From Nocardia asteroides (GTDB lineage Bacteria > Actinomycetota > Actinomycetes > Mycobacteriales > Mycobacteriaceae): DNA of 64,000 nt. Position numbers and translations under genes: made by a program. Below the pieces are notes generated by a model. The model was not told the DNA's origin, made no database searches, and saw only the letters and a program-made list of their open reading frames with translations. Positions 39,569 to 49,440 of the stretch are shown piece by piece; the stretch's first letter is position 1, and every line of letters starts with the position of its first letter. The stretch lies in contig NZ_LR134352.1 in NCBI RefSeq assembly GCF_900637185.1, forward strand, positions 4,144,001-4,208,000. The letters are read 5' to 3'.

Positions 39569-40420
39569 ATGACCGAGAAGACGACGAAGACATGGCACCA
39601 CGTGGCCGTGGAGAACGAAGCGATCGCCGAGCGGGGAAGCTACCGGACCGGCGGCGGTGCAACGTTCGAGATCGGTGCGCAGATAGCGGCGGCGCGATCG
39701 GAGACGGTGTCGTACACACCCGCCCAGCTCGACGCCCTGACAGACCGAACTCCACCGGGCCCTGGTCCGGCGGTGATCGAAGTGACGGCCGAGGGGAGTA
39801 TCGAGGCGGCTCGGCGGCTGCACGGGATGGAGGTGGCAGGCCGGATCGGTGTCCTCAATTTCGCCTCCGCCCGCAATCCCGGCGGCGGCTATCTGCGCGG
39901 CGCCCGGGCTCAGGAGGAAGACCTGTGCCGCAGCGCCCTGCTGTACACCTGCCTGATCGAAGCCCCGGACTACTATGCGGCGCACCGCGCTTCGCCCGAC
40001 CTGGCCTACAGCCATCGGGTGATCGTGTCACCGGAGGTGCCGGTGGTCCGTGGCGACAGCGGCGAGCTCGCCGAGCCGTTCCCGGTGACCTTCCTGACCT
40101 CACCCGCCCCGAATGCCGGTGAACTGTCCCGCCGTTCGGGCCCGGTGGACGTGCGCGATCTGCTCGTCGAACGGGCGGATCGGGTCGTCGCCGCGGCCGC
40201 ACGCCACGAGGTGCGCTCCCTCGTGCTGGGGGCCTGGGGCTGCGGGGTGTTCCGCAACGACCCCGCCGAGGTGGCAGCGGCATTCGGCGCGGCTCTGGAC
40301 CGCTGGGGTGCGGCGTTCGATCGCGTGGTGTTCGCCGTGTGGGACCGGGCCGCGATCTCGGCGAACCGGACGGCATTCGAGCACCGTTTCGGCGCCCGCC
40401 CGGGCCGGTATGCGCGCTAG
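39569..40420 (+). CDS. Bacterial-type poly(ADP-ribose) glycohydrolase (TIGR02452 family)
   Basis: 283 residues with a macrodomain-like fold. The PARG signature GGG-X6-8-QEE is present as GGGYLRGARAQEE, preceded by GVLNFASARNPGGG; the second Glu of QEE is the catalytic acid in characterised bacterial and eukaryotic PARG. The later motif VLGAWGCGVFRNDP is typical of the family. Such enzymes cut ribose-ribose bonds in poly(ADP-ribose). The start is set by a -10 box at 39556-39561. No PARP-like gene is in the window, so the source of its substrate is unclear. Its stop overlaps the cbbR stop by 4 bp (convergent). Confidence 0.85.
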   Translation: MTEKTTKTWHHVAVENEAIAERGSYRTGGGATFEIGAQIAAARSETVSYTPAQLDALTDRTPPGPGPAVIEVTAEGSIEAARRLHGMEVAGRIGVLNFASARNPGGGYLRGARAQEEDLCRSALLYTCLIEAPDYYAAHRASPDLAYSHRVIVSPEVPVVRGDSGELAEPFPVTFLTSPAPNAGELSRRSGPVDVRDLLVERADRVVAAAARHEVRSLVLGAWGCGVFRNDPAEVAAAFGAALDRWGAAFDRVVFAVWDRAAISANRTAFEHRFGARPGRYAR

Positions 40421-41298
40421 GGCCCGATCGCGGCGTGGAAGGCGTCGGTTCCGGTCTCGAGCGGGTCGATCAGGTGCGCCAGGAACAGCCGTGTCGGCGG
40501 GGTCGGGGTGGGGGTCGTGACCGCGTGCCAGGCCCGGTCCAGTGGCGTGCCCGGCACCTCGATCGTGCGCAGCGCGCCGGATTCCAGATGCTCGCCGACC
40601 GCGTCGGAATGGATGAGCGTCACCCCGAGCCCTTCGCGGGCGGCGGCGATGACCGCGCCGTGCGAGCCCAGTGTCAGGGTGGGCGGGTCGATCTGGAGCC
40701 GGTCCAGCAGCGCCAGGGTGGCCTCTCTGGTTCCCGACCCGTTGCCGCGCAGTAGCCAGGTGGCGTGGCGCGGATCGTGCGCGTCGCCGGCGCCGACGAC
40801 GACCAGGGTGCTCGGACGCCGGGCCTGGATGACCAGATTCGCCGCGTGCGGCGGACGGCCCGCGATGACGAGATCGGTCTCGTGGTGCTGCAGTTCGAGA
40901 AACAGCACGTCGCGCGGCTGGATCGACAGGCTCAGCTCCACATCGGGATACCGGTGCCGGAACGAGGCCAGCGGACGCAGCACCACCGACTCACCGGCCG
41001 TGGCGACCACCCCGATCCGCAGCCGGCCCGCCTCGGCCTGCCGGACCGCGGCGTGCGCCTCCTTCATCAATCCCAGGATGCCGCGGCAGTACTCCGCGTA
41101 CACCCGCCCGGCCTCGGTGAGCGCGATCCCGCGCCCGGAGCGGGCGATCAGTTTGGCGCCCAGCTGCTTCTCGACATGGGCGACCGCGGCCGACACCGCC
41201 GCCTCGGTGACGTGCAGCTGCGCGGCCGCGCGCCGGATGCTGCCCAGCCGGGCGACCGCGAGGAAGGTCTCCATCCGCCCCGCACTCACCCTGCCCAT
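40417..41298 (-). CDS. cbbR: LysR-type regulator CbbR
   Basis: 293 residues. The N-terminal winged HTH is typical LysR (METFLAVARLGSIRRAAAQL, then VTEAAVSAAVAHVEKQLG), followed by a two-lobed effector-binding domain (ELSLSIQPRDVLFLELQHHE; GSHGAVIAAAREGLGVTLI). It is divergent from cbbL, the usual place of CbbR, which activates Calvin-cycle operons in response to metabolites such as RuBP, PEP or NADPH. The intergenic region has inverted repeats in the expected position. A -10 box (TACCGT) 6 nt before the ATG marks a leaderless start. The CbbR name rests on position plus family. Confidence 0.88.
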   Translation of the reverse strand: MGRVSAGRMETFLAVARLGSIRRAAAQLHVTEAAVSAAVAHVEKQLGAKLIARSGRGIALTEAGRVYAEYCRGILGLMKEAHAAVRQAEAGRLRIGVVATAGESVVLRPLASFRHRYPDVELSLSIQPRDVLFLELQHHETDLVIAGRPPHAANLVIQARRPSTLVVVGAGDAHDPRHATWLLRGNGSGTREATLALLDRLQIDPPTLTLGSHGAVIAAAREGLGVTLIHSDAVGEHLESGALRTIEVPGTPLDRAWHAVTTPTPTPPTRLFLAHLIDPLETGTDAFHAAIGP

Positions 41299-41304
41299 TA
41301 CCCG

Positions 41305-41310
41305 ACGGTA
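41305..41310 (-). promoter_or_regulatory. -10 box (TACCGT) for cbbR
   Basis: On the minus strand TACCGT ends 6 nt before the cbbR ATG at 41298. The nearby repeat at 41316-41333 would cover the -35 zone, suggesting autoregulation. Confidence 0.5.
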
Positions 41311-41315
41311 GCAAA

Positions 41316-41333
41316 CTCAACGTTTCGGTTGAG
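41316..41333. promoter_or_regulatory. Candidate CbbR binding site 1
   Basis: CTCAAC (41316-41321) and GTTGAG (41328-41333), a perfect 6-bp inverted repeat with a 6-nt spacer, in the cbbR-cbbL gap close to cbbR. This is where LysR regulators place their recognition site. Confidence 0.55.
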
Positions 41334-41342
41334 CGTTCCCAG

Positions 41343-41359
41343 AAACATTCACATTGTTT
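41343..41359. promoter_or_regulatory. Candidate CbbR binding site 2
   Basis: AAACA (41343-41347) and TGTTT (41355-41359) with a 7-nt spacer, 27 bp from site 1. The pair fits the recognition-plus-activation site layout of LysR regulators, with this one nearer the cbbL promoter. Confidence 0.4.
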
Positions 41360-41426
41360 GCGGCCGCCGCGGGCCCCATCCTGGAATTCGCAAGGCGTAC
41401 ACCGGATTCCACCGCTGGTGAAGTCG

Positions 41427-42928
<1,502 letters not shown>

Positions 42929-42936
42929 GAGGCGCC

Positions 42937-43359
42937 ATGTATCTGCGACACGGGACGTTCTCGTATCTGCCCGAACTCAGCGACGCCGAGATCGCGGCGC
43001 AGGTGCGCTACGCACTGCTCAACAACTGGCCGGTGTCGATCGAGTACACCGACGACCCGCATCCGCGCAACACCTACTGGGAGATGTGGGGGCTGCCGCT
43101 GTTCGACCTCGACGAACCCGACGGGGTGATGGCCGAGATCAACGCCTGCCGCGCCACCTTCCCCCGGCACTACGTGCGGGTCACCGCCTACGACGCCACC
43201 TACACCAAACAGACCACGGCACTGAGTTTCCTGGTCCAGCGGCCCGAGGAGGAACCCGGTTTCGAGCTCACGCGCACCGAGGGGGCGGACCGGCGGCAGA
43301 GCTACAGCATCCGGTCCTACGCGACCGGTCGTCCGCAGGGACAGCGGTATGGCGGCTGA
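42937..43359 (+). CDS. cbbS: RuBisCO small subunit
   Basis: 140 residues, red-type small subunit: N-terminus [18 protein letters not shown], middle [20 protein letters not shown], and C-terminus [20 protein letters not shown] with the extension that forms the beta-barrel in red-type enzymes. Eight copies cap the L8 core. It starts 8 bp after cbbL, with AGGAGG spanning the cbbL stop, and its last 11 bp overlap the start of cbbX. Everything points to tightly coupled expression with cbbL. Confidence 0.96.
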   Translation: MYLRHGTFSYLPELSDAEIAAQVRYALLNNWPVSIEYTDDPHPRNTYWEMWGLPLFDLDEPDGVMAEINACRATFPRHYVRVTAYDATYTKQTTALSFLVQRPEEEPGFELTRTEGADRRQSYSIRSYATGRPQGQRYGG

Positions 43360-44368
43360 GGGGTCCGCGAACGGATTCCGGTTGCCCCGGCCGGGCGTCA
43401 GCGACGCCCGGCCGGCTCGTCCGCCCGCCGAGGGCGACACCGCGACCGAGGAACTGCTGAGCGAGGACGCGCTGCTGGATCTGTCGCTGGATCTGGCCGG
43501 CCACGACGTGGCCGCCACGCTGGCCGCGCTCGACGCCGAACTGATCGGCCTGGCGAATGTGAAGGAGCGCGTCAGAGAGATCGCGGCGCTGCTGATGATC
43601 GACCGGGCGCGGCGCCGGTTCGGGCTGGCGTCCTCGCGCCCGACCATGCACATGAGTTTCACCGGCGGTCCCGGCACCGGCAAGACCACGGTGGCGTTGC
43701 GGATGGCGCAGATGCTGCACGCGCTGGGCTACATCCGGAAACCGAAGGTGCACACGGTGACCCGCGACGACCTGGTCGGCCAGTTCATCGGCCACACCGC
43801 GCCGAAGACCAAGGAGGCCATCGCCAAGGCGGCGGGCGGGGTGCTGTTCATCGACGAGGCCTACTACCTGTTCCGCCCGGAGAACGAGCGCGACTACGGG
43901 CAGGAGGTGATCGAGATCCTGCTGCAGGAGATGGAGAGCGAACGTGCGAACCTGGTGGTCATCTTCGCCGGCTATCCGGACCGGATGGACCGGTTCTTCT
44001 CCGCGAATCCGGGCTTGTCCTCGCGGGTCGCGCACCATCTGGAGTTCGCCGACTACACCCACGACGAGCTCATGGGCATCGCCGAACTGATGGTGGCGGG
44101 GGAAAACTTCCGTTTCGACGCCGCCGCGCACACCGCGTTCGCGCAGTATCTGACCGTGCGGATGACCCGGCCGCGCTTCTCCAACGCACGGAGTGTGCGC
44201 AACGCGATCGACCGGTGCCGGCTGCGGCAGGCCAAACGGCTCGTCGAGGCGGCGCGGCCGCTGTCGAAGTCCGACCTGATCACCCTGTGCGACCGGGATG
44301 TCTACGGCAGCAGTGTGTTCGACGAGGCCGGCCAGGAGGTGGTCGCGACGTCATGCCGGATCGACTGA
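43349..44368 (+). CDS. cbbX: CbbX, AAA+ RuBisCO activase (red type)
   Basis: 339 residues. A single AAA+ module is visible with Walker [12 protein letters not shown], Walker [12 protein letters not shown], and a sensor/Arg-finger region ([14 protein letters not shown]). CbbX pulls on the C-terminus of red-type large subunits to release inhibitory sugar phosphates and is activated by RuBP and ATP. A tail of about 60 residues before the AAA core is Arg/Pro-rich and longer than in Rhodobacter. It overlaps cbbS by 11 bp and fbp by 16 bp, so the operon is very compact. Confidence 0.94.
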   Translation: MAAEGSANGFRLPRPGVSDARPARPPAEGDTATEELLSEDALLDLSLDLAGHDVAATLAALDAELIGLANVKERVREIAALLMIDRARRRFGLASSRPTMHMSFTGGPGTGKTTVALRMAQMLHALGYIRKPKVHTVTRDDLVGQFIGHTAPKTKEAIAKAAGGVLFIDEAYYLFRPENERDYGQEVIEILLQEMESERANLVVIFAGYPDRMDRFFSANPGLSSRVAHHLEFADYTHDELMGIAELMVAGENFRFDAAAHTAFAQYLTVRMTRPRFSNARSVRNAIDRCRLRQAKRLVEAARPLSKSDLITLCDRDVYGSSVFDEAGQEVVATSCRID

Positions 44369-45441
44369 AGACCCTCACCCGCTACACCATCGAGGAGGAG
44401 CATCGGCACCCCGGCTCGTCCGGGGAGTTCTCGGCGCTGGTGAACGTGGTGGCCACGGCGACCAAGATCATCGCCAATCAGGTGACGCGCGGGGCGATCG
44501 TGGGTTCGGGGCGTGAGGACGAGCCGCTGTCGGTGAGTGCGCGGCTCGACGGGCTGACCGACGAGATCATGCTGGCCCAGACCCAGTGGACCGGGCAGCT
44601 GTCGGGGTTGCTGTCCGAGCAGCGCCCCGGCGTGCTGCCGGTGCCTGCGTCCCAGCGGCGTGGCAAGTATCTGCTGGCCTACGACGCGCTGGACGGATCG
44701 AGCAATATCGACGTGAACCTGCCGGTGGGCTCGATCTTCAGCATCCTGCGCGCACCGCAGGAGGTGTTCGACGGCTCGGCCGAGCCGGTCGACACCGATT
44801 TCCTGCAGCCCGGCGTGCAGCAGGTGTGCGCCGGGTTCACCCTGTACGGCCCGGCGACCATGCTGGTCCTCACCACCGGCAGCGGCGTCGACGGGTTCAC
44901 CCTCGACCGCGAGATCGGCGCGTTCGTGCTGACCCATCCGCGGATGCGGATCCCCGACGACACCGGTGGTTTCGCGATCAACGCCGCCAACGAGCGGTTC
45001 TGGGAGCGGCCGGTGCGCCGCTATGTGCAGGAATGTCTGCAAGGCCTCGACGGTCCGCGGGGGCGCGATTTCAACATGCGCTGGGTCGCGTCACTGGTGG
45101 CCGACACCTTCCACATCCTGACCCGCGGCGGGGTGTATCTGTACCCACGCGACACCCGTAACCCGGCTCGGCCGGGGCGGGTGTCGTTGCTGTACGGCGC
45201 GAATCCGATCGCGTTCATCGTCGAGCAGGCCGGTGGCGCCGCGACCACCGGCCACGACCGGGTGATGCTGGTGCCACCGGCCGAGGTCCATCAGCGGGTG
45301 CCGTTCATCTTCGGTTCCCGCAACGAAGTACTGCGCATCGAGCGCTACCACTCCGAGCCGGACGAGGGCCCGAGCTTCGACAGTTCGCTGTTCGGGTCGC
45401 GCTCGCTGTTCCGGCCGGCCAAGCACGATCAGCGCGGTTAG
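44353..45441 (+). CDS. fbp: Class I fructose-1,6-bisphosphatase
   Basis: 362 residues. It removes the 1-phosphate of fructose-1,6-bisphosphate (class I enzymes may also accept sedoheptulose bisphosphate in autotrophs). The metal site LLAYDALDGSSNIDVNLPV is clear, with AGFTLYGPATMLVLTTG and the C-terminal RNPARPGRVSLLYGANPIAF region typical of class I. Actinobacteria normally rely on class II GlpX, so a class I enzyme inside a cbb operon points to a dedicated Calvin-cycle role. The ATG overlaps the end of cbbX by 16 bp. Confidence 0.95.
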   Translation: MPDRLKTLTRYTIEEEHRHPGSSGEFSALVNVVATATKIIANQVTRGAIVGSGREDEPLSVSARLDGLTDEIMLAQTQWTGQLSGLLSEQRPGVLPVPASQRRGKYLLAYDALDGSSNIDVNLPVGSIFSILRAPQEVFDGSAEPVDTDFLQPGVQQVCAGFTLYGPATMLVLTTGSGVDGFTLDREIGAFVLTHPRMRIPDDTGGFAINAANERFWERPVRRYVQECLQGLDGPRGRDFNMRWVASLVADTFHILTRGGVYLYPRDTRNPARPGRVSLLYGANPIAFIVEQAGGAATTGHDRVMLVPPAEVHQRVPFIFGSRNEVLRIERYHSEPDEGPSFDSSLFGSRSLFRPAKHDQRG

Positions 45442-45450
45442 GAGTCGCTC

Positions 45451-46329
45451 ATGTCGGTCAAGCATCCCGTTGTCGCGATCACCGGGTCGTCCGGAGCGGG
45501 CACCACCAGTGTCACCCGGACCTTCGAGGAGATCTTCCGCCGGGAGGGGATCAGTGCCGTGGTGGTGGAGGGTGATTCGTTCCATCGTTTCGACCGCACC
45601 GAGATGAAAGTCGCGATGGCCGAGGCCGAGCAGCAGCGCAATACGACGTTCTCGCATTTCGGCGAGGACGCGAATCTGCTGCCCGAACTCGAATCGCTGT
45701 TCCGGGAATACGGGGAAGCCGGTGTCGGGCAGGTCCGGCGATATCTGCACGACGACGAGGAGGCCAAACCCTACGGCCAGCCCGCGGGCACGTTCACCCC
45801 GTGGGAGGATCTGGCGCCGGGCAGTGATCTGCTGTTCTACGAGGGCCTGCACGGCGCGGCGGTGACCGAGTCGGTGAATGTAGCCCGATACACCGATCTG
45901 CTGGTGGGGGTGGTGCCGATCATCAATCTGGAATGGATTCAGAAGGTGTATCGGGACAAGACCCATCGCGGGTACTCGAGCGAGGCGGTGATCGACACAA
46001 TCCTGCGCCGGATGCCGGACTACGTGAAATACATCTGTCCGCAGTTCTCGCGGACGTATGTGAACTTCCAGCGTGTGCCCACCGTGGACACGTCGAATCC
46101 GTTCATAGCGCGCAGTATTCCGACCGCCGACGAGAGTTTCGTGGTGATCCGGTTCGCCGATCCGAAGGTGATCGATTTCCCGTATCTGCTGTCGATGCTG
46201 CACGACTCGTTCATGTCACGCCCGAATTGCATCGTGGTGCCGGGCGGGAAGATGGACCTGGCGATGCAGCTGATCTTCACCCCGCTCATCCTGCGGTTGA
46301 TGGACAAACGGCCCAAACGGCTGGTGTGA
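45451..46329 (+). CDS. prk: Phosphoribulokinase (bacterial class)
   Basis: 292 residues, the length of bacterial (class I) phosphoribulokinases. It makes ribulose-1,5-bisphosphate from ribulose-5-phosphate and ATP. The P-loop reads GSSGAGTTS, where Lys is replaced by Thr, as is normal for this family. Other blocks are VVEGDSFHRFDRTEMK, LFYEGLHGA and DKTHRGYSSEAVIDTILRR. It starts 9 bp after fbp and is the last gene of the cbb operon. With RuBisCO it provides the two reactions unique to the Calvin cycle. Confidence 0.96.
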   Translation: MSVKHPVVAITGSSGAGTTSVTRTFEEIFRREGISAVVVEGDSFHRFDRTEMKVAMAEAEQQRNTTFSHFGEDANLLPELESLFREYGEAGVGQVRRYLHDDEEAKPYGQPAGTFTPWEDLAPGSDLLFYEGLHGAAVTESVNVARYTDLLVGVVPIINLEWIQKVYRDKTHRGYSSEAVIDTILRRMPDYVKYICPQFSRTYVNFQRVPTVDTSNPFIARSIPTADESFVVIRFADPKVIDFPYLLSMLHDSFMSRPNCIVVPGGKMDLAMQLIFTPLILRLMDKRPKRLV

Positions 46330-46339
46330 CGTCGGCCTG

Positions 46340-47371
46340 CTACCGGGACGGCACGATGCTGCCCCGGTAGTAGTCGGCCACGGCGGTGAAGGCCGCTTTG
46401 GGCTCCCATCGCATGGCCGGGTAGGTGTCGCCGGTGCGGTCCTCGAGGACGCGGACGATGCCGTAGCTGGCGAGGTCGAGATCGTCGCGGGGGTCGCCGT
46501 CCGGGCGGTATGGCATGTCGTAGAGGGCGAAGAGGAAGACGAACGCCGTGTCGACGCCTGCCTCGTCGAACAGGGTGAGCAGTTCGGTCAGGTAGGCGGC
46601 CTGGCCCGCTTCGTCGCGGGTGCGGTCGGCGGTGAGACGGACCGGGCCGGGGCTGTACTCGACGATGTCGAGGCCGTTGGCGCCGACGTCGCCGGCGCCG
46701 CGGAAGGTGGCGGCGCCGAATTCGGTGACGGCCAGCGGTTTCCCCTGAGCGACGAGATCACGGACGCCGTCGGCGAAGCGGTCGGCGACCGCGGCCGAAC
46801 GGTAGAGGTCGACGGAGACGATGTCGAACAGCGTCCAGTCGATGCGTTCCAGCGGGACCGCGGCATAGGTCAGGGGACCGCCGAAGCGGGCCCGGATCAG
46901 CGGCACCGCCGTGCGGAAGAACTCGTCGAGCCGCTCGCCGACCGCCACGGCGATCCCGGGCAGGGCGCCGGGCGCGGTGAGCGTGGCGACGCGGGCGGCG
47001 AGATCGGAACCGGTGAGGAAGCCGAGGTTCATCAGTGCCAGTTCGGCTCCCGCCACGAAGACGACCTCGGCGCCGCGGCGGCGCAGCCGTTCGGCGCGCT
47101 CGGCGCAGTCGAGGAACAGCGCGAGCATCTCCTCGGTGGTCCGGTCGAGCGGGTACGGCGAGAACCACACCTCCAGACCGAGGTCCGCGGCGTGGGTGGC
47201 GGCGATCTCGAGACGGTCCGGATCGCCGCCGACGATGCGGACGGCGGTGCAGTGCAGGTCGTCGCGGATGATCCGCAGTTCCTCGCGGACGACGTCGGAA
47301 TCGAAGGTGGGCCGCGAGGACAGTCCGTCGCGGACGAAACCGGTGTCGTAGCTGATGCCGGTGGCGCGCAT
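46340..47371 (-). CDS. TIM-barrel (glycoside-hydrolase-like) protein of unknown function
   Basis: 343 residues. The N-terminus RATGISYDTGF and the alternating strands (TAVRIVGGD; LEVWFSPYP; VVFVAGAELALMN; FDIVSVDLY; PLAVTEFGAATF; TAFVFLFALYD) fit a (beta/alpha)8 glycosidase-like barrel, with Glu in AGAEL and TEFG as possible catalytic pair. Some actinobacterial relatives carry an abortive-infection name in databases, which I recall but cannot verify here. There is no signal peptide. It is divergent from a TetR regulator across a perfect palindrome, so it is probably inducible. The 3' end converges on prk, 10 bp away. Substrate and true role are unknown. Confidence 0.6.
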   Translation of the reverse strand: MRATGISYDTGFVRDGLSSRPTFDSDVVREELRIIRDDLHCTAVRIVGGDPDRLEIAATHAADLGLEVWFSPYPLDRTTEEMLALFLDCAERAERLRRRGAEVVFVAGAELALMNLGFLTGSDLAARVATLTAPGALPGIAVAVGERLDEFFRTAVPLIRARFGGPLTYAAVPLERIDWTLFDIVSVDLYRSAAVADRFADGVRDLVAQGKPLAVTEFGAATFRGAGDVGANGLDIVEYSPGPVRLTADRTRDEAGQAAYLTELLTLFDEAGVDTAFVFLFALYDMPYRPDGDPRDDLDLASYGIVRVLEDRTGDTYPAMRWEPKAAFTAVADYYRGSIVPSR

Positions 47372-47396
47372 GGGCGTGGGCCTTTCTCCAAAATAG

Positions 47397-47418
47397 GGTA
47401 CGTGCCGTACCGTAATAT
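47397..47418. promoter_or_regulatory. Palindromic TetR operator with adjoining -10 box
   Basis: GGTACG (47397-47402) and CGTACC (47406-47411) form a perfect inverted repeat around TGC. TAATAT at 47413-47418 right beside it is a possible -10 box for the plus-strand tetR gene. The element lies between divergent genes, as expected for autorepression. Confidence 0.6.
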
Positions 47419-47485
47419 GGCATTGAACAGGACGCAAGAGCGAACGGGGAAGGTACGATCGCGCCGGAACGGAAGGAGCGCACCG

Positions 47486-48082
47486 GTGGCGGACGCGGAC
47501 AGGCCCACGCGCAGGCGGGGCGCCGAACTGGAGGACGCGATTCTGCGCGCGGCCGGAGCGGAGCTCGTCGAGAGCGGTTTCGCCGGGCTGACCATGGACA
47601 AGGTCGCCGTGCGTGCCGGGACGAACAAGAACGCCATCTACCGGCGCTGGCCGAACCGCCTCGCCCTCGGCGTCGCGGCCTATCGGCTGCTGGCGACCGC
47701 CGTCGACGTACCCGACACCGGCGATCTGCGCGACGACGCGCTCGAACTGTTGCGCCGCGCCAATCGGCACTGGAGTTCACCGCTGGGTTCGGTCATGCGC
47801 GAGCTGCTCGCGGCCGCCGGTGGCGCCGCCGAACTGCTCGCCCAGCTGCCCGACCAGTCGGTCGACGCGACCGCGGCCACCTGGCTCACCCTGCTGGGGC
47901 GCGCGGTCTCCCGGGGCGAGGCCGCCCCGGAATGCCTGCATCCGCGGGTGGCCACCGTCGCGATCGTGTTGCTGCGCAACGAGTTCGTGCTGCGCGGGGT
48001 GCCGACCGCACCAGATGACGTGCTCGTCGAGATCGTCGACGAGGTGTACCTGCCGCTGATCCGCCGGCGCGGACCGGGTTGA
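47486..48082 (+). CDS. TetR family transcriptional regulator
   Basis: 198 residues from a GTG with AAGGAG 7 nt upstream; a longer frame exists but would include the operator. The HTH is standard (AGAELVESGFAGLTMDKVAV, then RAGTNKNAIYRRWPNRLAL). The C-terminal domain resembles the AcrR C16-type ligand domain. It probably represses itself and the divergent TIM-barrel gene through the palindrome at 47397-47411. The ligand is unknown. Its stop is 3 bp from the convergent dinB stop. Confidence 0.88.
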   Translation: MADADRPTRRRGAELEDAILRAAGAELVESGFAGLTMDKVAVRAGTNKNAIYRRWPNRLALGVAAYRLLATAVDVPDTGDLRDDALELLRRANRHWSSPLGSVMRELLAAAGGAAELLAQLPDQSVDATAATWLTLLGRAVSRGEAAPECLHPRVATVAIVLLRNEFVLRGVPTAPDDVLVEIVDEVYLPLIRRRGPG

Positions 48083-48085
48083 GGA

Positions 48086-49321
48086 TCAGTCGGGCAGCAG
48101 CGGGACCGACAGGCCCTCACCGGTTTTCAGCAGGGCCGCGCGGGTGACGGCGGCCGAGCCGAAGCGGCGGCGCAGATCGTCGAGCGTGGCGTCGAGGGTG
48201 TTCTCGGCGCGCGGTTCCAGCGGCAAGGTGAGTTGCATGCTGTCGGCGTCGTCGAGGTTGGTCAGCGACAGGCCGATGAGAGTGATGCCGCGTTCGGTGA
48301 TCAACGGCTGCGCGGTGTCGAGCAGCAGCCGTGCGGCGTGGTGCAGGGCGGCGGTGGCGTCGGTGGCCTCGACCAGGGTGTGGGAGCGGGTGGCGCGGGA
48401 GAAGTCGTCGAACCGCAACCGCAGCACCACGGTGCGGCAGACGCGGTCGGCGGCTCGTAGGCGCCGGCCGAGGCGGTCGGTGAGCCCGTCGAGAAAGGCA
48501 CCCAGCTCTTCGGGGGTGCGGTGGCGGCGGCCGAGGGCGCGCTGGGCGCCGATGGAACGGCGACGCTTCCCGGTCTCCACCCGCCGGGGGTCGCGGGCCC
48601 AGGACAGGGCGAACAGGTGCCGGGCGGCGCCAGGGCCGAGGATCGCGCGCAGGTGCGGTTCGCCGAGCTCGGCGATCTGCCCGACCCGGGTGATGCCGTT
48701 CTCGTGCAGGGTGGCCGCGGTGACCGTGCCGACGCCCCACAGCCGTTCCACCGGCAGCGGATGCAGGAAGTCCAGTTCCCCGCCGGGCTCCACCAGCCGC
48801 AGCCCGTCGGGTTTGGCGACCGCCGAGGCCACCTTGGCGAGAAACTTGGTGCGCGCGATGCCGACCGAGATCGGCAGCCCCACCTGGTCACGCACCTGCG
48901 CGCGCAGGGCCTGGGCGATCTCGACCGGTTCACCCCGGATCCGGCGCAGGCCGCCGACGTCGAGGAACGCCTCGTCGATCGAGATGCCCTCCACGATCGG
49001 CGTGGTGTCGTGGAACACCGCGAACACCGCCTTGCTGGCCTCGGCGTAGGCCGACATCCGCGGTGGGACCGTGATCGCGTGCGGACATAATCGCAGCGCC
49101 TGACCGGCGTTCATCGGGGTGCGGATCCCGAAGGCCTTGGCTTCATAGCTGGCCGCGAGCACCACGCCACCGCCCACGATCACCGGCTTGCCCCGCAGCC
49201 AGGGCTGATCACGCTGCTCGACCGAGGCGTAGAAGGAATCCAGGTCGGCATGCAGGATCGAGGCCTCGGCGCGGGACTGGATGCGCTGGCGACGCGGAAC
49301 AACGGGATCGGACACGAACAT
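48086..49321 (-). CDS. dinB: DNA polymerase IV (Y-family, DinB)
   Basis: 411 residues. A translesion polymerase with palm motifs ILHADLDSFYASVEQRD and ISIDEAFLDVGGL, a helix-hairpin-helix region (LWGVGTVTAATLHENGI), and a C-terminal little-finger domain. QLTLPL near residue 376 fits the beta-clamp-binding consensus. The listed ATG (49319-49321) lies inside a LexA-type palindrome, so the alternative GTG at 49315 (V3) may be the true start. It is divergent from an AlkZ-like gene. Mycobacterial dinB genes are generally not LexA-controlled, so this box is notable. Confidence 0.93.
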   Translation of the reverse strand: MFVSDPVVPRRQRIQSRAEASILHADLDSFYASVEQRDQPWLRGKPVIVGGGVVLAASYEAKAFGIRTPMNAGQALRLCPHAITVPPRMSAYAEASKAVFAVFHDTTPIVEGISIDEAFLDVGGLRRIRGEPVEIAQALRAQVRDQVGLPISVGIARTKFLAKVASAVAKPDGLRLVEPGGELDFLHPLPVERLWGVGTVTAATLHENGITRVGQIAELGEPHLRAILGPGAARHLFALSWARDPRRVETGKRRRSIGAQRALGRRHRTPEELGAFLDGLTDRLGRRLRAADRVCRTVVLRLRFDDFSRATRSHTLVEATDATAALHHAARLLLDTAQPLITERGITLIGLSLTNLDDADSMQLTLPLEPRAENTLDATLDDLRRRFGSAAVTRAALLKTGEGLSVPLLPD

Positions 49322-49328
49322 ATGTTCG
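49315..49328. promoter_or_regulatory. LexA-type SOS box
   Basis: CGAACATATGTTCG is a perfect 14-bp palindrome and matches the actinobacterial/Gram-positive SOS consensus CGAAC-N4-GTTCG. It overlaps the dinB start and lies 113 bp upstream of the divergent AlkZ-like gene. LexA bound here would block dinB directly. Confidence 0.8.
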
Positions 49329-49440
49329 CATTGGGGTCCGACAAGTCGGGTTGCTACGCGATAGCGGCGGGCGCGCGGGTGGCCGGTAGTGTGAAACAGT
49401 CTCGGCGAGAACCGATTCGCCGCGCAGCGAGGAGAACAAG

